Positions 54,017 through 63,570 of a stretch of 64,000 nucleotides of DNA are shown piece after piece (position 1 is the first letter of the stretch; every line of letters starts with the position of its first letter). Position numbers and translations under genes: made by a program. The notes below the pieces were generated by a model. That model saw only the letters and a list, made by a program, of their open reading frames with translations. It ran no database searches and had not been told where the DNA came from. Source of the DNA: Devosia ureilytica (GTDB lineage: Bacteria > Pseudomonadota > Alphaproteobacteria > Rhizobiales > Devosiaceae); assembly GCF_024273195.1 (NCBI RefSeq), contig NZ_JAMZCU010000002.1, positions 434,001-498,000 on the forward strand. The letters run 5' to 3'.

Positions 54017-54568
54017 CTAGAGCATCTTCTCGATGGTGTTCCAATTGCGCATGGTGTCGAGATTGCCCTTGCCCAGCTTCGCATAAAGCGGCTTGAGCAC
54101 CTCTTCCACATGCTCGGTATAGCGCCCATTGGGCTGCTTGTAGGCGGCAATATAGACCTCGCGCGGGTCCATACGCAGGATTTCAGTGTCGCCGGGCCGG
54201 CTCTCGAGAGCAATGTCCGCGGGCAGGTCCTGGTCGAACATCAGCACATGGCGCGTAAGGTCGGCCTTGCGGTCGAGGCTGCCGAAGGGATTGTCGTCGA
54301 GCATGGCCTGAAGCTCATCCTTGGCGCGCAGGATGACGCCCACTTCAAAGCCGAACTGACCCGCGATGGCCTTTTCCACCCGCGCCTTGATCGCCTCGGG
54401 CTGGCCCTGGGTGACCACCCGCGCATTGCCGCTGGCGGCCACGGTCTTGACCTCCGAACAGCCCGCCGCCTCAAGGCAGGTCTTGAGCTCGGCCATCTTC
54501 ATGCGCCGGTTGCCCAGGTTGATGCCGCGCAGGAAGACGCCCCAGACGGAGGAGGAACCCTGGCTCAT
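54017..54568 (-). CDS. DUF1697 domain protein
   Basis: A 183-residue cytoplasmic protein of the DUF1697 family: VFLRGINLGNRRMKMAELKTCLEAAG, then ASGNARV and a C-terminal VYIAAYKQPNGRYTEHVEEV. Family function is unknown. It overlaps the upstream YdeI-like gene by four bases and abuts rbsK, so it is part of one transcript. Confidence 0.9.
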   Translation of the reverse strand: MSQGSSSVWGVFLRGINLGNRRMKMAELKTCLEAAGCSEVKTVAASGNARVVTQGQPEAIKARVEKAIAGQFGFEVGVILRAKDELQAMLDDNPFGSLDRKADLTRHVLMFDQDLPADIALESRPGDTEILRMDPREVYIAAYKQPNGRYTEHVEEVLKPLYAKLGKGNLDTMRNWNTIEKML

Positions 54569-55161
54569 GGCTTGTCCCTTTGCGGATAAATGGTCTCGCC
54601 GCGCTCGAGCATGGCGACAAACTCGGCAATGCGCTTCTTCCGGGCCGCCTCTGTCTTGAGGGACAGAGTGCGAAACGTCAGGGCAAAGCGGTTTTGAGCC
54701 GTGAGCTGGCCATACTTGGCCTGCGCGGCCGGGCTGGCAGCTATTGCGGCCAGCAGGTCCGGCGGAGCCTCTTGCGTGGTCTTGTAGGCCGCGTCCCAGC
54801 GGCCGTCGGCCTTGGCGGTCTCGACATGGACGAGACCATGTTCGGTCATCAGTCCCTGCTCGACCAGGCGCGCGACATTGTCACGATTGACCTGGCTCCA
54901 CACCGACTTTGGGCGGCGCGGGCAATAGCGCTGGACGAAGCTCTCCTCGTCCCAGCTTTTCTTGATGGCGTCGATCCAGCCCCAGCACAGCACCGCCTGA
55001 ATGGCGTCGACCGGGCTGATGGTCGGCTTGCCCGTCGCCTTCTTGAAGATGCGAATCCAGATCTCGTCGGCACTGTCATGGTTCTCCGCCAGCCAGGCGT
55101 AGAACGCATCGAAATCAACGAATTCGCGCAGTTTGTCCGTCGGGACGATGACGGGCGCCAT
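54565..55161 (-). CDS. YdeI/OmpD-associated family protein
   Basis: A 198-residue protein: FYAWLAENHDSADEIWIRIFKKATGKPTI at the N-terminus, LCWGWIDAIKKSWDEESFVQRYCPRRPKSVWSQVNRDNV in the middle and a basic C-terminal 'LTFRTLSLKTEAARKKRIAEFV' segment, all typical of the bacteriocin-protection YdeI group. A link to peptide-stress tolerance is known in Salmonella, but the mechanism is unclear. It overlaps the downstream gene by four bases, three bases after the nat stop. Confidence 0.9.
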   Translation of the reverse strand: MAPVIVPTDKLREFVDFDAFYAWLAENHDSADEIWIRIFKKATGKPTISPVDAIQAVLCWGWIDAIKKSWDEESFVQRYCPRRPKSVWSQVNRDNVARLVEQGLMTEHGLVHVETAKADGRWDAAYKTTQEAPPDLLAAIAASPAAQAKYGQLTAQNRFALTFRTLSLKTEAARKKRIAEFVAMLERGETIYPQRDKP

Positions 55162-55164
55162 ATC

Positions 55165-56001
55165 CTACTCGGTCGCCACAGGCTGCGGCGGCAGCAGGGC
55201 CGCCAGCATGGGTTCAAGCCGCTCGTGGCTGGGCAGGGTAATGCCGAATTCCCCGGTCAACAGGGCGCGCAGCGCCTCGATGCTGGTGATGGTGCGCTGC
55301 TCGGCCTCGCCCTCAATGGGTTGGATGGTAAGGCTCCCGTTGCGCAGCTTGAGGCGCTTGCCGCTGGGCGCCAGGGCCACCCGCAATTCCCGGGTGAAGG
55401 GCGAGGCCGGATCGCTCGAAAGCGCCAAATTGATGGGGGCGATGTCGGCCTCGGTAACCGTATCGAGGGTAAAGACATAGACTGGCAGCCAGTTCTCCCC
55501 GATCCGCACTTCAAGCGTCCAGTCCGGGTCGCCACCGGTGAGGCGGAATGTCTCGTGCGGTGTCGATTGCTCGGTATCGGCCCGTAATCGGAGCGGAGTG
55601 GTCAACGTCAGGCCGCCAAAGCCGACATCGGCGATATGGTTCTGTCCATTGATTTCGACCAGCAGCAACAGGTGGCTGGGCGGTTGGGATACGCCTTCGG
55701 GATTGGTCCAGACCACTCGCGCCAGGAGCGGGCGCACGTTGAAATCGAGGTCCTGGAGCATGCGCATGAACAACAGATTGTGTTCAAAGCAATAGCCGCC
55801 GCGCTTGTCTGTCAGCAGCTTGCGCTCAAGACTTGGCTGGTCGAGCAGCACCGGCAGGCCCAGCAGCGGATTGAGGTTTTCAAAGGCAATGGCCGCAGGG
55901 TGCAGCGCATGCAGCAGATCAAGCGTGGCCAGGGTTGGCGCAATCGAACCGGCAAAGCCGATTCGCTCGAAATAGCCTTTGAGATTGACCTTTTCGGGCA
56001 T
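55165..56001 (-). CDS. nat: Arylamine N-acetyltransferase
   Basis: Acetyl-CoA-dependent NAT that acetylates arylamines and hydrazines through a Cys-His-Asp triad. It has 278 residues. The catalytic Cys is in KRGGYCFEHNLLF, the His in PPSHLLLLVE and the Asp in HIADVGFGGLTLT. FENLNPLLG is also characteristic. It is the first gene of a four-gene minus-strand operon that ends with rbsK. Confidence 0.94.
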   Translation of the reverse strand: MPEKVNLKGYFERIGFAGSIAPTLATLDLLHALHPAAIAFENLNPLLGLPVLLDQPSLERKLLTDKRGGYCFEHNLLFMRMLQDLDFNVRPLLARVVWTNPEGVSQPPSHLLLLVEINGQNHIADVGFGGLTLTTPLRLRADTEQSTPHETFRLTGGDPDWTLEVRIGENWLPVYVFTLDTVTEADIAPINLALSSDPASPFTRELRVALAPSGKRLKLRNGSLTIQPIEGEAEQRTITSIEALRALLTGEFGITLPSHERLEPMLAALLPPQPVATE

Positions 56002-56098
56002 CAGCCATCCACATCGCTGTTGAAATCGAGCACACTATGATCAAGCCCCAAGGCTTTGTCACCTCTTGGCCGGACCCCACCATCGGATCGCAAGAAAG

Positions 56099-56545
56099 TC
56101 AGGCGGACGCCCGGCGCACGCGGATGACCACGTCCACATGGGACACTTCCATGCCCTCGGGCGCCTTGGGCAGCGCCTTGAACTCGACCGACTCGGCGGG
56201 GATATCGATCATGCGCTGCTCGTCTTCGACGTAGAAGTGATGATGGTCCGAGGTGTCGGTGTCGAAATAGGAGCGCGAGGCGTCAATCGCCACTTCGCGC
56301 AGGAGGCCCGCTTCGTGGAACTGGTGCAGCGTATTGTAGATCGTGGCCAGTGACACATTGACATTGGCCGTGTCGGCCTCGCCATGCAATTGCTCGGCGC
56401 TGACATGGCGGTGCGGGCCGCCGAACAGCAGTTCGGCCAGCGCAACGCGCTGCCGGGTCGGTCGAAGGCCTGCCATCCGCAGCACCGCAGTGAGGCAGGG
56501 CTTGCGGGAGGGAAGCGGTCGGGCGGCAGTGTCGCGGTCGTGCAT
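56099..56545 (-). CDS. irr: Iron response regulator Irr (Fur family)
   Basis: A haem-responsive regulator that controls iron genes in Hyphomicrobiales. The 148-residue protein has the winged helix [28 protein letters not shown], then [22 protein letters not shown] and the haem/metal region [17 protein letters not shown] with three consecutive His. The N-terminal haem regulatory motif GCPWHD of Bradyrhizobium Irr is absent, as in many relatives. It is divergent from fabA, the conserved arrangement, with a candidate Irr box between them. Confidence 0.93.
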   Translation of the reverse strand: MHDRDTAARPLPSRKPCLTAVLRMAGLRPTRQRVALAELLFGGPHRHVSAEQLHGEADTANVNVSLATIYNTLHQFHEAGLLREVAIDASRSYFDTDTSDHHHFYVEDEQRMIDIPAESVEFKALPKAPEGMEVSHVDVVIRVRRASA

Positions 56546-56575
56546 TGGCGAGTAAGTCTCGTCGATTAGGTCCGA

Positions 56576-56592
56576 TTTTGAAGGATTCTTAT
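56576..56592. promoter_or_regulatory. Candidate iron-control element (Irr box) between irr and fabA
   Basis: TTTTGAAGGATTCTTAT matches the ICE consensus TTTAGAA-N3-TTCTAAA at 11 of 14 defined positions, including the whole GAA-N3-TTC core. It lies 31 bases upstream of the irr start, suited to autoregulation. Confidence 0.6.
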
Positions 56593-56718
56593 ACTGGCGC
56601 CCACGCCGCGATACAAGCGCGGCGCGGTTACGGGCAAAGGCCTGAGCCCTATGGCTGGCTTGACCCTATCCCGGCTCGTCTATACGACACGGGGCTTGAG
56701 CGAGATCGGGGAGCGTCC

Positions 56719-57225
56719 ATGGCCGAGCGGCAACACGCATTTAACTACGAAGAATTGCTGGCCCATGGCCGCGGCGAACTTCCGGGCCAGGGCGACGCCC
56801 GCCTGCCGGCTCCGCCGATGCTCATGTTCGACCGTATCACCCAGATCGACGAAGCTGGCGGCACCTATGGCAAGGGCATGGTTCGGGCCGAACTCGACGT
56901 CAATCCCGACCTGTGGTTCTTCAAATGCCACTTCATCGGCGATCCGGTGATGCCCGGCTGCCTCGGCCTCGATGCGATCTGGCAGATGACCGGCTTCTTC
57001 CTCTCCTGGATCGGCCAGCCCGGCAAGGGCCGGGCATTGGGCGGCGAGATCAAGTTCACCGGCCAGGTGACCGATGACGTCAAGCTGGTCGAATATGGCA
57101 TTGATCTCAAACGCGTCCTGAAGGGCCGGCTGACGCTCGGCATCGCCGATGGCTGGGTCAAGGCCGACGGCAAGGTGATCTACGAAGCCAAGGATTTGCG
57201 CGTCGGTCTGTTCACAGACGCCTGA
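56719..57225 (+). CDS. fabA: 3-hydroxydecanoyl-ACP dehydratase/isomerase
   Basis: Makes the cis-3-decenoyl intermediate for unsaturated fatty acids. The 168-residue hotdog-fold enzyme has the catalytic motif [20 protein letters not shown] (His and Asp) and [17 protein letters not shown] near the N-terminus. The ATG at 56719 ([14 protein letters not shown]) is the family start. It is followed by fabB, and irr is divergent. Confidence 0.97.
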   Translation: MAERQHAFNYEELLAHGRGELPGQGDARLPAPPMLMFDRITQIDEAGGTYGKGMVRAELDVNPDLWFFKCHFIGDPVMPGCLGLDAIWQMTGFFLSWIGQPGKGRALGGEIKFTGQVTDDVKLVEYGIDLKRVLKGRLTLGIADGWVKADGKVIYEAKDLRVGLFTDA

Positions 57226-57337
57226 CCACTGCAACAAACAATACGTGTTCGGCCTTAATGCCGGACGAAACAAACCTATATAGTGAAGCGCCCGGCCCCA
57301 AGGGCGACCGAACAAAACGACTAAAAGCGAGGACACG

Positions 57338-58564
57338 ATGAGACGAGTTGTCGTAACCGGCATGGGTATCATTTCCTCGATCGGGAACTCGCTCGATGCG
57401 GTGACCGAGAGCCTGCGCCTAGCCAAGCCCGGCATCGTGTTTGCCCCGGACCAGGCCGAACTGGGCTTTCGCAGCCAGGTCAAGGGCGATCCACGCCTGG
57501 ACCCGTTCGAGGTGCTCGACCGCCGTGTCACCCGCTTCATGGGCAAGGGCGCAGCCTGGAACTACCTGGCAATGCAGCAGGCCATCGCCGATGCGGGGCT
57601 TGAAGAGAGCGACATTTCCAACCCCATGACCGGCATCGTCATGGGTTCGGGCGGCGCCTCCACCCGCACCATCGTTGAAGCCGCCGACATTACCCGCAAG
57701 AACCTGTCGCCCAAGCGCATCGGGCCGCTGGCCGTGCCCAAGGCCATGGGCTCAACCGCCTCTGCAACGCTGGCGACCCCCTTTGGCATCAAGGGCATCA
57801 ATTATACCATCACTGCCGCCTGCGCGACGTCCAAGCATTGCATCGGCAATGCCATGGAACAGATCATGCTGGGCAAGCAGGACATCGTTTTTGCCGGCGG
57901 TCACGAGGACCTCGACTGGACCTTGAGCGACCTGTTTGACGCCATGGGCGCCATGAGTTCGGACTTCAACGACACACCCGAAAAGGCCAGCCGCGCCTAT
58001 GACGCGGCCCGCGATGGCTTCGTGATTTCCGGTGGCGCCGGGGTGCTGGTGCTCGAAGAGCTGGAACACGCCAAGGCGCGTGGCGCCAAGATCTGGGCCG
58101 AGCTGGTGGGCTATGGCGCCACCTCCGACGGGCTCGACATGGTCGCTCCATCGGGCGAAGGCGCCGAGCGCTGCATGCGCATGGCGCTCAAAAACATCAA
58201 GGCGCCCATCGACTATGTCAATCCGCACGCCACCTCGACCCCGGTGGGGGATCTGCGCGAAATCGAAGCCCTGCGCGCCGTCTTCGGCAATGAAGACAAA
58301 TGCCCGCCCATCTCGGCCACCAAGTCGCTGACCGGGCACAGCCAGGGCGCCACTGGCGTGCATGAATCGATCTATTCGATCCTGATGATGAAGCACCGCT
58401 TCATCGCCGAGAGCGCCAATATCGAAACGCTCGATCCAGCCTTTGAGGACATGCCGATCCTGCGCCAGCGCCGTGACGACGTTGATCTGGGTTATGTGCT
58501 GTCGAACTCGTTCGGCTTCGGCGGCACCAATGCCGCCCTGGTGTTCAAGCACCCGGACGCCTGA
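57338..58564 (+). CDS. fabB: 3-oxoacyl-ACP synthase I
   Basis: Elongates the unsaturated intermediate made by FabA. The 408-residue condensing enzyme has the active-site Cys in [15 protein letters not shown] (about 163) and two His in [11 protein letters not shown] (about 298) and [11 protein letters not shown] (about 333). [11 protein letters not shown] closes the protein. It is cotranscribed with fabA. In many relatives fabI follows; here the neighbour is a convergent ThiF-family gene. Confidence 0.97.
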   Translation: MRRVVVTGMGIISSIGNSLDAVTESLRLAKPGIVFAPDQAELGFRSQVKGDPRLDPFEVLDRRVTRFMGKGAAWNYLAMQQAIADAGLEESDISNPMTGIVMGSGGASTRTIVEAADITRKNLSPKRIGPLAVPKAMGSTASATLATPFGIKGINYTITAACATSKHCIGNAMEQIMLGKQDIVFAGGHEDLDWTLSDLFDAMGAMSSDFNDTPEKASRAYDAARDGFVISGGAGVLVLEELEHAKARGAKIWAELVGYGATSDGLDMVAPSGEGAERCMRMALKNIKAPIDYVNPHATSTPVGDLREIEALRAVFGNEDKCPPISATKSLTGHSQGATGVHESIYSILMMKHRFIAESANIETLDPAFEDMPILRQRRDDVDLGYVLSNSFGFGGTNAALVFKHPDA

Positions 58565-58596
58565 TCGGATTGTTCCCGAAAGGGAGAGCAAAGAGG

Positions 58597-59328
58597 CTAG
58601 TACGACAACTCCGAAAAGCTCGCGTCCCGTGCATCATAGACCAGCAGCCGCCCCACCAGGGGTTTGCCCAGTCCGGTGATAAGCTTGATCGCCTCCATGG
58701 CCATCAGCGTGCCGATGACCCCTGTAACCGGTCCCAGGATGCCGTTGAGCTCGCAGGAGGGCAGCGCGTCGTCGCTGGCCTCGGGCGGATAGAGTGCGTC
58801 ATGGCTGGGCCCGCCCAGATGCGGCGCAAACACCGTCACCTGGCCGGAAAACATCGAGACCGCGCCTGACACAAGCGGCTTGCCGAGCGACTGTGCCGCG
58901 GTCGCCACCGCGCGGCGGGTGACGAGATTGTCGGTGCCGTCCAGCACGAGATCGTATTGCCCGATCAGCGCCTCGGCATTGGCGGTGGTGACCGCTTCGG
59001 CATGCAGATCCAGCACGACATGCGGATTGAGCGCGCTGGCGAAACGACCTGCGCTTTCTGCCTTGCTCGTGCCCGTGGATGCGGTGGCGTGGATCACCTG
59101 GCGCTGCAGGTTCGACAGCGACACTGTGTCCGGGTCGACAATGCCGAGCTGGCCAATGCCCGCGGCGGCCAGATAGGCGATGGCGGGACTGCCCAGCCCT
59201 CCGGCGCCCACCACCAGTACCCGGGCCGCCTTCAACTGCTGCTGACCGGCGCCGCCAAAACCCTTAAGCACCAGATGGCGCGCATAGCGCCGGGTTTCCT
59301 CGGGGCTGAGCGGGGTGTCAGAGGCCAA
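58597..59328 (-). CDS. HesA/MoeB/ThiF family sulfur-carrier adenylyltransferase
   Basis: An E1-like enzyme that adenylates the C-terminus of a small sulfur carrier (MoaD or ThiS) for molybdopterin or thiamine synthesis. It has about 243 residues. The ATP site is VLVVGAGGLGSPAIAYLAAAGIG, followed by LSNLQRQVIH and the DGTDN motif (VLDGTDNLVTRRAV). The zinc-binding CxxC pairs typical of MoeB are lacking (only SCELNG remains). The start is probably TTG at 59328, overlapping the preceding stop; an ATG at 59400 is in frame but lies well inside the upstream gene. Confidence 0.87.
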   Translation of the reverse strand: MASDTPLSPEETRRYARHLVLKGFGGAGQQQLKAARVLVVGAGGLGSPAIAYLAAAGIGQLGIVDPDTVSLSNLQRQVIHATASTGTSKAESAGRFASALNPHVVLDLHAEAVTTANAEALIGQYDLVLDGTDNLVTRRAVATAAQSLGKPLVSGAVSMFSGQVTVFAPHLGGPSHDALYPPEASDDALPSCELNGILGPVTGVIGTLMAMEAIKLITGLGKPLVGRLLVYDARDASFSELSY

Positions 59329-60034
59329 GGGGAACGGCCAGGAAGCGACGGTCCGGCCCTTCAAAGCCGCCCGGGTAGACCGAGATGATGGCGACCGCAT
59401 TGCTCAATGTCGCACCCTGGAAGGGCATGACCACGCTGTGGATGCGATACTCCATCGGACAGCCACGCGAGCGCGGCAGGTTCTGGTCGCGATGCACCAG
59501 GCGCGAGGTGCCGCTATCGGCAATGGTCAACTCATAGCCCATGGGAGCAACGTCAAACCATTCGGCGCAGGGGCTGGTGGCCACGGTGGGGAAACTGGTC
59601 AGTCCCAACGTGTAATTGCCCGAGACGGCGCCGGGCAGATAGCTGGGGGCGCCGAACTTGATGGTCTTGCCATCGGTGTCCGACGCGCCGTCGCCAATCA
59701 TCGCGGCAATCTCGACCGGCACGTCGATCTTGAACTCGGCCATATGCCCCAAGGCCTTCTCGACAACGGTGTCGCGCACAGCCTGAAGGCTGGTCTCCTC
59801 GGTTTCGGCCTGGAAGCGCACGGGCGTGCCAACCACCCAACTGTCAGTGTCCAGGTCCACGACATAAAGGCTGGAATAGGCAAAGCCCGATCCATCCTGA
59901 ATGCCGAATTCCTCGAAAGCGAAATAGCGGAAGTCCTGCGAAAACCCGACATAGTCGATCAGCGCCCGATCCCCAGCCAGGGCGGGCATGGCCATGGCCA
60001 GCAAGGCGAACGCACTAGCGGCCAGTCGACCCAT
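59318..60034 (-). CDS. DUF2259 family secreted protein
   Basis: A 238-residue exported protein. It has a signal peptide ([20 protein letters not shown]) and a mature region beginning [20 protein letters not shown], typical of DUF2259. Later [11 protein letters not shown] closes it. Family function is unknown. The ATG at 60034 gives a normal signal peptide and overlaps dut by 20 bases, while a start 13 codons earlier is less likely. It also overlaps the downstream ThiF-like gene. Confidence 0.85.
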   Translation of the reverse strand: MGRLAASAFALLAMAMPALAGDRALIDYVGFSQDFRYFAFEEFGIQDGSGFAYSSLYVVDLDTDSWVVGTPVRFQAETEETSLQAVRDTVVEKALGHMAEFKIDVPVEIAAMIGDGASDTDGKTIKFGAPSYLPGAVSGNYTLGLTSFPTVATSPCAEWFDVAPMGYELTIADSGTSRLVHRDQNLPRSRGCPMEYRIHSVVMPFQGATLSNAVAIISVYPGGFEGPDRRFLAVPLGL

Positions 60035-60467
60035 GACCACCCGTTCCACGCTCAGTTGCATCCAGTTCATCAACTTCTACCAGTTCCACGGCGCTGACGC
60101 GCGCCACTACCATCTGAGCAATCCGCTCGCCACGACGCAATTGGAATGGCGCCTTGCCATGATTGATCAGCAGCACTTTGACTTCCCCACGATAGTCGGC
60201 ATCGACGGTGCCGGGGGCATTGAGCACGGTCACCCCATGTCGGGCAGCGAGGCCGGACCGGGGCCGGATCTGCGCCTCGAAGCCCTCGGGCAAGGCAATG
60301 GCAAGCCCGGTCGGCACCATGGCATAGTCGCCCGGCGCGATGGTCAGCACCGCGTCATCGGCAATGGCCGCCGCCAGATCAAGGCCCGCCGCGCCCGCAG
60401 TCTGCTGGCGCGGCAGGGGCAGGCCCGCGCCATGCGCAAGCCAATTGAGGGCAATCCTGACCGTCAC
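60015..60467 (-). CDS. dut: dUTP diphosphatase
   Basis: Hydrolyses dUTP to dUMP and pyrophosphate, keeping uracil out of DNA. The 150-residue trimeric enzyme has all five motifs: [48 protein letters not shown] and the Gly-rich C-terminal [10 protein letters not shown] that closes over the active site. It overlaps the lipoprotein gene upstream by four bases and the DUF2259 gene downstream by 20. Confidence 0.97.
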   Translation of the reverse strand: MTVRIALNWLAHGAGLPLPRQQTAGAAGLDLAAAIADDAVLTIAPGDYAMVPTGLAIALPEGFEAQIRPRSGLAARHGVTVLNAPGTVDADYRGEVKVLLINHGKAPFQLRRGERIAQMVVARVSAVELVEVDELDATERGTGGHGSTGR

Positions 60468-61063
60468 GGCGCGCGGACCACCGCGTAGATTTCCGCCGGT
60501 AGATTGGCAGCGCCATTGATCAAATCGAGCAGCGGAATAACCTGTTCGGCGCGTTTGCCATCGGCAGTCCGGGTCATATTGGTGTCGACCACCTCGGCGC
60601 CCGAAATGGCGATGGTCATGGTGCGGCCTTCAAAGAAGGCCTCGACCATCTGGCGGGTCTCTTCATCCATGTCGTCTTCGGCGCCCAGCTCGGCCTGTAT
60701 GTCGGCGGTCGGCAGGGCGACGCGGACAAGGCCCGGCCCGGCTTCGGTAAAAGTCATGCCGCCTTCATCCTGACCGAGATCGAGATCGGCAAAATTGCCT
60801 TCTTCAACGATCACGCAGGTTGCGCTGCCATCGGCATTCTCGTTGAGCGTGCCCTCGGCGCAGAACCCGTCTTCCTGGGCTCCTTCACCCTCGGCGCTCA
60901 TCTTGACCATCCCGTAGACATCGGCGTTCATGACCTGGGTCATCGTTGCCTTGGCGGTGGTGGGGCTGGTGATGGCGACGTCGATATTGACGTCAATGCA
61001 GCCTGCAAGTCCGGCGGCCAGCAGCGTCGTCGCCGCCAGCTTGCCCAGAAATTTGACGCTCAT
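60464..61063 (-). CDS. Lipoprotein of unknown function
   Basis: A 199-residue lipoprotein: [20 protein letters not shown] then a lipobox LAGC (Cys about residue 22). The mature part is acidic and repetitive in Thr/Ala/Glu ([20 protein letters not shown]) with a possible disulfide pair (GFCAEG, ATCVIV). No known family was recognised with confidence. The ATG at 61063 gives a proper signal, and an in-frame start 15 codons earlier does not. It occupies the place where coaBC sits in related genomes, between ubiB and dut. Confidence 0.8.
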   Translation of the reverse strand: MSVKFLGKLAATTLLAAGLAGCIDVNIDVAITSPTTAKATMTQVMNADVYGMVKMSAEGEGAQEDGFCAEGTLNENADGSATCVIVEEGNFADLDLGQDEGGMTFTEAGPGLVRVALPTADIQAELGAEDDMDEETRQMVEAFFEGRTMTIAISGAEVVDTNMTRTADGKRAEQVIPLLDLINGAANLPAEIYAVVRAP

Positions 61064-61157
61064 TCCGGTTCTCCCGTGTTGGGCGGCGCGCACCGCCCGA
61101 TGCTGCACTCTATGTTTGGTTCACCGCGCCGGACAAGCCGTTCGACGCCTCGCCCGA

Positions 61158-62702
61158 TCAGCCAAGCCCCAGGGCTCGCCAGATCAGGACGCCCAGCAAG
61201 GCCAGTGAGGCCAGAAGGACCGCCAGCACGACATTGCGCATCAGCCCGTCCCGTGGCCGGTTGACCATGGCCCGGTGCTCGGCCAGCGCCAGCTCGGCCT
61301 GGGCAATCAATGCGGGCACGCGGCCTGCCGCTTCGCCAAGCCGGGAGAGATGCCCCGCCAGGTCTTCGAGGCGACCGATAGGGCCTTCTTCGCGCCTCAG
61401 CCACTCGCCCACAACCGGTTCGGCCACCGTCCAGATGTCGAGCTCGGGGTCGAGTGTGCGCGCGACGCCTTCCACCAGCACCATGGACTTTTGCAGCAGC
61501 ACCAGTTCGGGCCGCGTCTGCATGTCAAAGAGGTCGGTAACGGAAAACAGCTGGCCCAGCACCTTGGCCATGGAAATTTCCGCAGCGGTCCGGCCATGCA
61601 AAGGCTCGCCAATCGAGCGAATGGCCAGGGCAAAATCATCGACCGACTGGTGCTTGGGCACATAGCCGATGTCGAAATGGCGCTGCGCCACGAGGCGATA
61701 ATTGCGGGTGATGAAGCCAAACAGGATATCGGCGAGGAAGCGGCGTTCCGGCTTGCCGATGCGGCCCATGATGCCGAAATCCACGGCAATGACGTCGCCG
61801 GTCTTGGGGTCGGCAAACAGATTGCCCGGGTGCATGTCGGCGTGGAAATAGCCGTCGCGAATGGCGTGGCGCAGGAAGGACTGCATCAGCTTGGTGGCCA
61901 GCGCCTTGCGGTCAATACCAGCGGCATCAATCGCGGCATGATCACGAATGGGAATGCCATGCATCCAGCTGGTGACGAGCACGTTCTGGGCCACATGATC
62001 CCAATGAACTTCGGGGATCACAAAGCCTGTGTCATTGGCAATATTCTCGGCCATTTCCGAAATGGCGGCCGCTTCCAGTCGCAGGTCGAGTTCAAGCCGC
62101 ATGGAATGATCGAGCGTGCGGACAATCTCGGTGGGGCGGAGGCGGCGGCTGGCGGGCGAAAAGGTTTCGGCCAGCCGGGCGCCCGCATAAAGGCTGTCGG
62201 TATCGGCGTGGAAGCGCTCGGAAACGCCGGGACGCAAGACCTTGACCGCCACGGTCTTGGGCACGGCGCCCGATACGCGCAGCCGCGCCTGATGCACCTG
62301 GGCAATCGAGGCGGCGGCAACCGGGGCGCTGATCTCGGTCAAGAGCGCTGCCTTTGACCCCAGCGCTGCCTCGAGAATGCCGGGCACGAGCTTGGGATCA
62401 AAAGGGGGCATCCGGTCTTGAAGGCCGGAAAGATCGGCCGCGGCCTGGGCGCCGACAATGTCCGGGCGGGTCGCCAGCGTCTGCCCGAATTTGACAAAAC
62501 TGGGCCCCAGCTTGTGCAAGGCGGCATTGAGACGTTCGACGCTGCCCGTCTTGCGCACCGAACGACGCTCGACCAGCCGCGCCAGTCCAACACCCAGCTT
62601 CATCGAGGGCGGCAGGGACTCAGGCGGCAGCACCGAGAAGGCGCCTTCCCGCGCCAGCACCCAGCCGGCATTGACGAGACGAAAGTAAGAGCCGAGCGCC
62701 AT
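61158..62702 (-). CDS. ubiB: Ubiquinone biosynthesis protein UbiB (ABC1/ADCK kinase-like)
   Basis: An atypical kinase/ATPase needed for coenzyme Q biosynthesis at the inner membrane. The 514-residue protein has the family's KxGQ motif (PSFVKFGQTLATRPDIVG), the A-rich loop SIAQVHQARLR, HADMHPGNLF and DFGIMGRIG. The C-terminus carries two hydrophobic helices (NVVLAVLLASLALLGVLIWR). It starts three bases after the ubiE stop, so the pair is coupled. Confidence 0.95.
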   Translation of the reverse strand: MALGSYFRLVNAGWVLAREGAFSVLPPESLPPSMKLGVGLARLVERRSVRKTGSVERLNAALHKLGPSFVKFGQTLATRPDIVGAQAAADLSGLQDRMPPFDPKLVPGILEAALGSKAALLTEISAPVAAASIAQVHQARLRVSGAVPKTVAVKVLRPGVSERFHADTDSLYAGARLAETFSPASRRLRPTEIVRTLDHSMRLELDLRLEAAAISEMAENIANDTGFVIPEVHWDHVAQNVLVTSWMHGIPIRDHAAIDAAGIDRKALATKLMQSFLRHAIRDGYFHADMHPGNLFADPKTGDVIAVDFGIMGRIGKPERRFLADILFGFITRNYRLVAQRHFDIGYVPKHQSVDDFALAIRSIGEPLHGRTAAEISMAKVLGQLFSVTDLFDMQTRPELVLLQKSMVLVEGVARTLDPELDIWTVAEPVVGEWLRREEGPIGRLEDLAGHLSRLGEAAGRVPALIAQAELALAEHRAMVNRPRDGLMRNVVLAVLLASLALLGVLIWRALGLG

Positions 62703-62705
62703 GGG

Positions 62706-63470
62706 CTAGAGTTTCCAGCCCGAGAACAGGGTGGCGATATTGCCCGTCATGCTGGTGTGCTTGACCCTTCTAAATCCGGCCTGGGACAGCATGGCCGAAA
62801 ATGCCGCCGGATCGGGGAACTTGCGGATCGATTCCACGAAATACTGATAGGGCTGCGCGTCGCCGGTGACGGCCCGGCCCATGGGCGGAATGACCCGATC
62901 CGAATAGAGCTTGTAGATGGCATCGAACCCCGGCACGTCGACCTGGGAAAATTCGAGCACCAGAATGCGGCCGCCGCGCTTGAGGGCGCGATGGGCCTCG
63001 CCCAGAGCCTTCTGGATGCGCGGCACATTGCGAATACCGAAGGCGATTGTGTAGGCGTCAAAGGCATTGCTCTCGAAAGGCAATTCCTCGGCATTGGCTT
63101 CAAGAAAGCTCACCTGGCCTGGATAGCGCCAGGACTTGGCGCGCTCGGCCCCGACGCGCAGCATGTCGGCATTGATGTCGGAAACCACGACCTCGGCATA
63201 GCCGAGCGAGGCATTGACGATGCGCTCACCGATATCGCCTGTGCCCCCGGCCATGTCGAGCACCCTATAGGGCCGCGAACCGGCCTTGGGCGGAGCGAGT
63301 TCGGCCACCATGGCATCTTTCCAGAGCCGGTGAACCCCAGCGCTCATCAGGTCGTTCATCAGGTCGTAGCGGTCCGCCACGTCATGGAACACCTTGTTGA
63401 CCAGCCCTTGCTTGTCCTCAAGCGCGACGGTTCGTTCGCCAAAATGGGTGGTTTGCGATGGCTCGGTCAT
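62706..63470 (-). CDS. ubiE: Ubiquinone/menaquinone C-methyltransferase UbiE
   Basis: The SAM-dependent methyltransferase for ring C-methylation in ubiquinone synthesis. It has 254 residues: [24 protein letters not shown] is the family signature, [10 protein letters not shown] the SAM-binding loop, and [10 protein letters not shown] and LVLEFSQ are family motifs. The ATG at 63470 is used ([11 protein letters not shown]), four codons inside a longer reading. It is followed by ubiB and divergent from mutM, the typical arrangement in this order. Confidence 0.96.
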   Translation of the reverse strand: MTEPSQTTHFGERTVALEDKQGLVNKVFHDVADRYDLMNDLMSAGVHRLWKDAMVAELAPPKAGSRPYRVLDMAGGTGDIGERIVNASLGYAEVVVSDINADMLRVGAERAKSWRYPGQVSFLEANAEELPFESNAFDAYTIAFGIRNVPRIQKALGEAHRALKRGGRILVLEFSQVDVPGFDAIYKLYSDRVIPPMGRAVTGDAQPYQYFVESIRKFPDPAAFSAMLSQAGFRRVKHTSMTGNIATLFSGWKL

Positions 63471-63570
63471 GTCAGCCCTCAATAGGCGTCGTCAAAATTT
63501 GAGCGCACCATATATAAGGCGTCGGAAAATGCCCATGGCACAAAGCCGCGCAGGGTGAAGGAGTTGCCCC

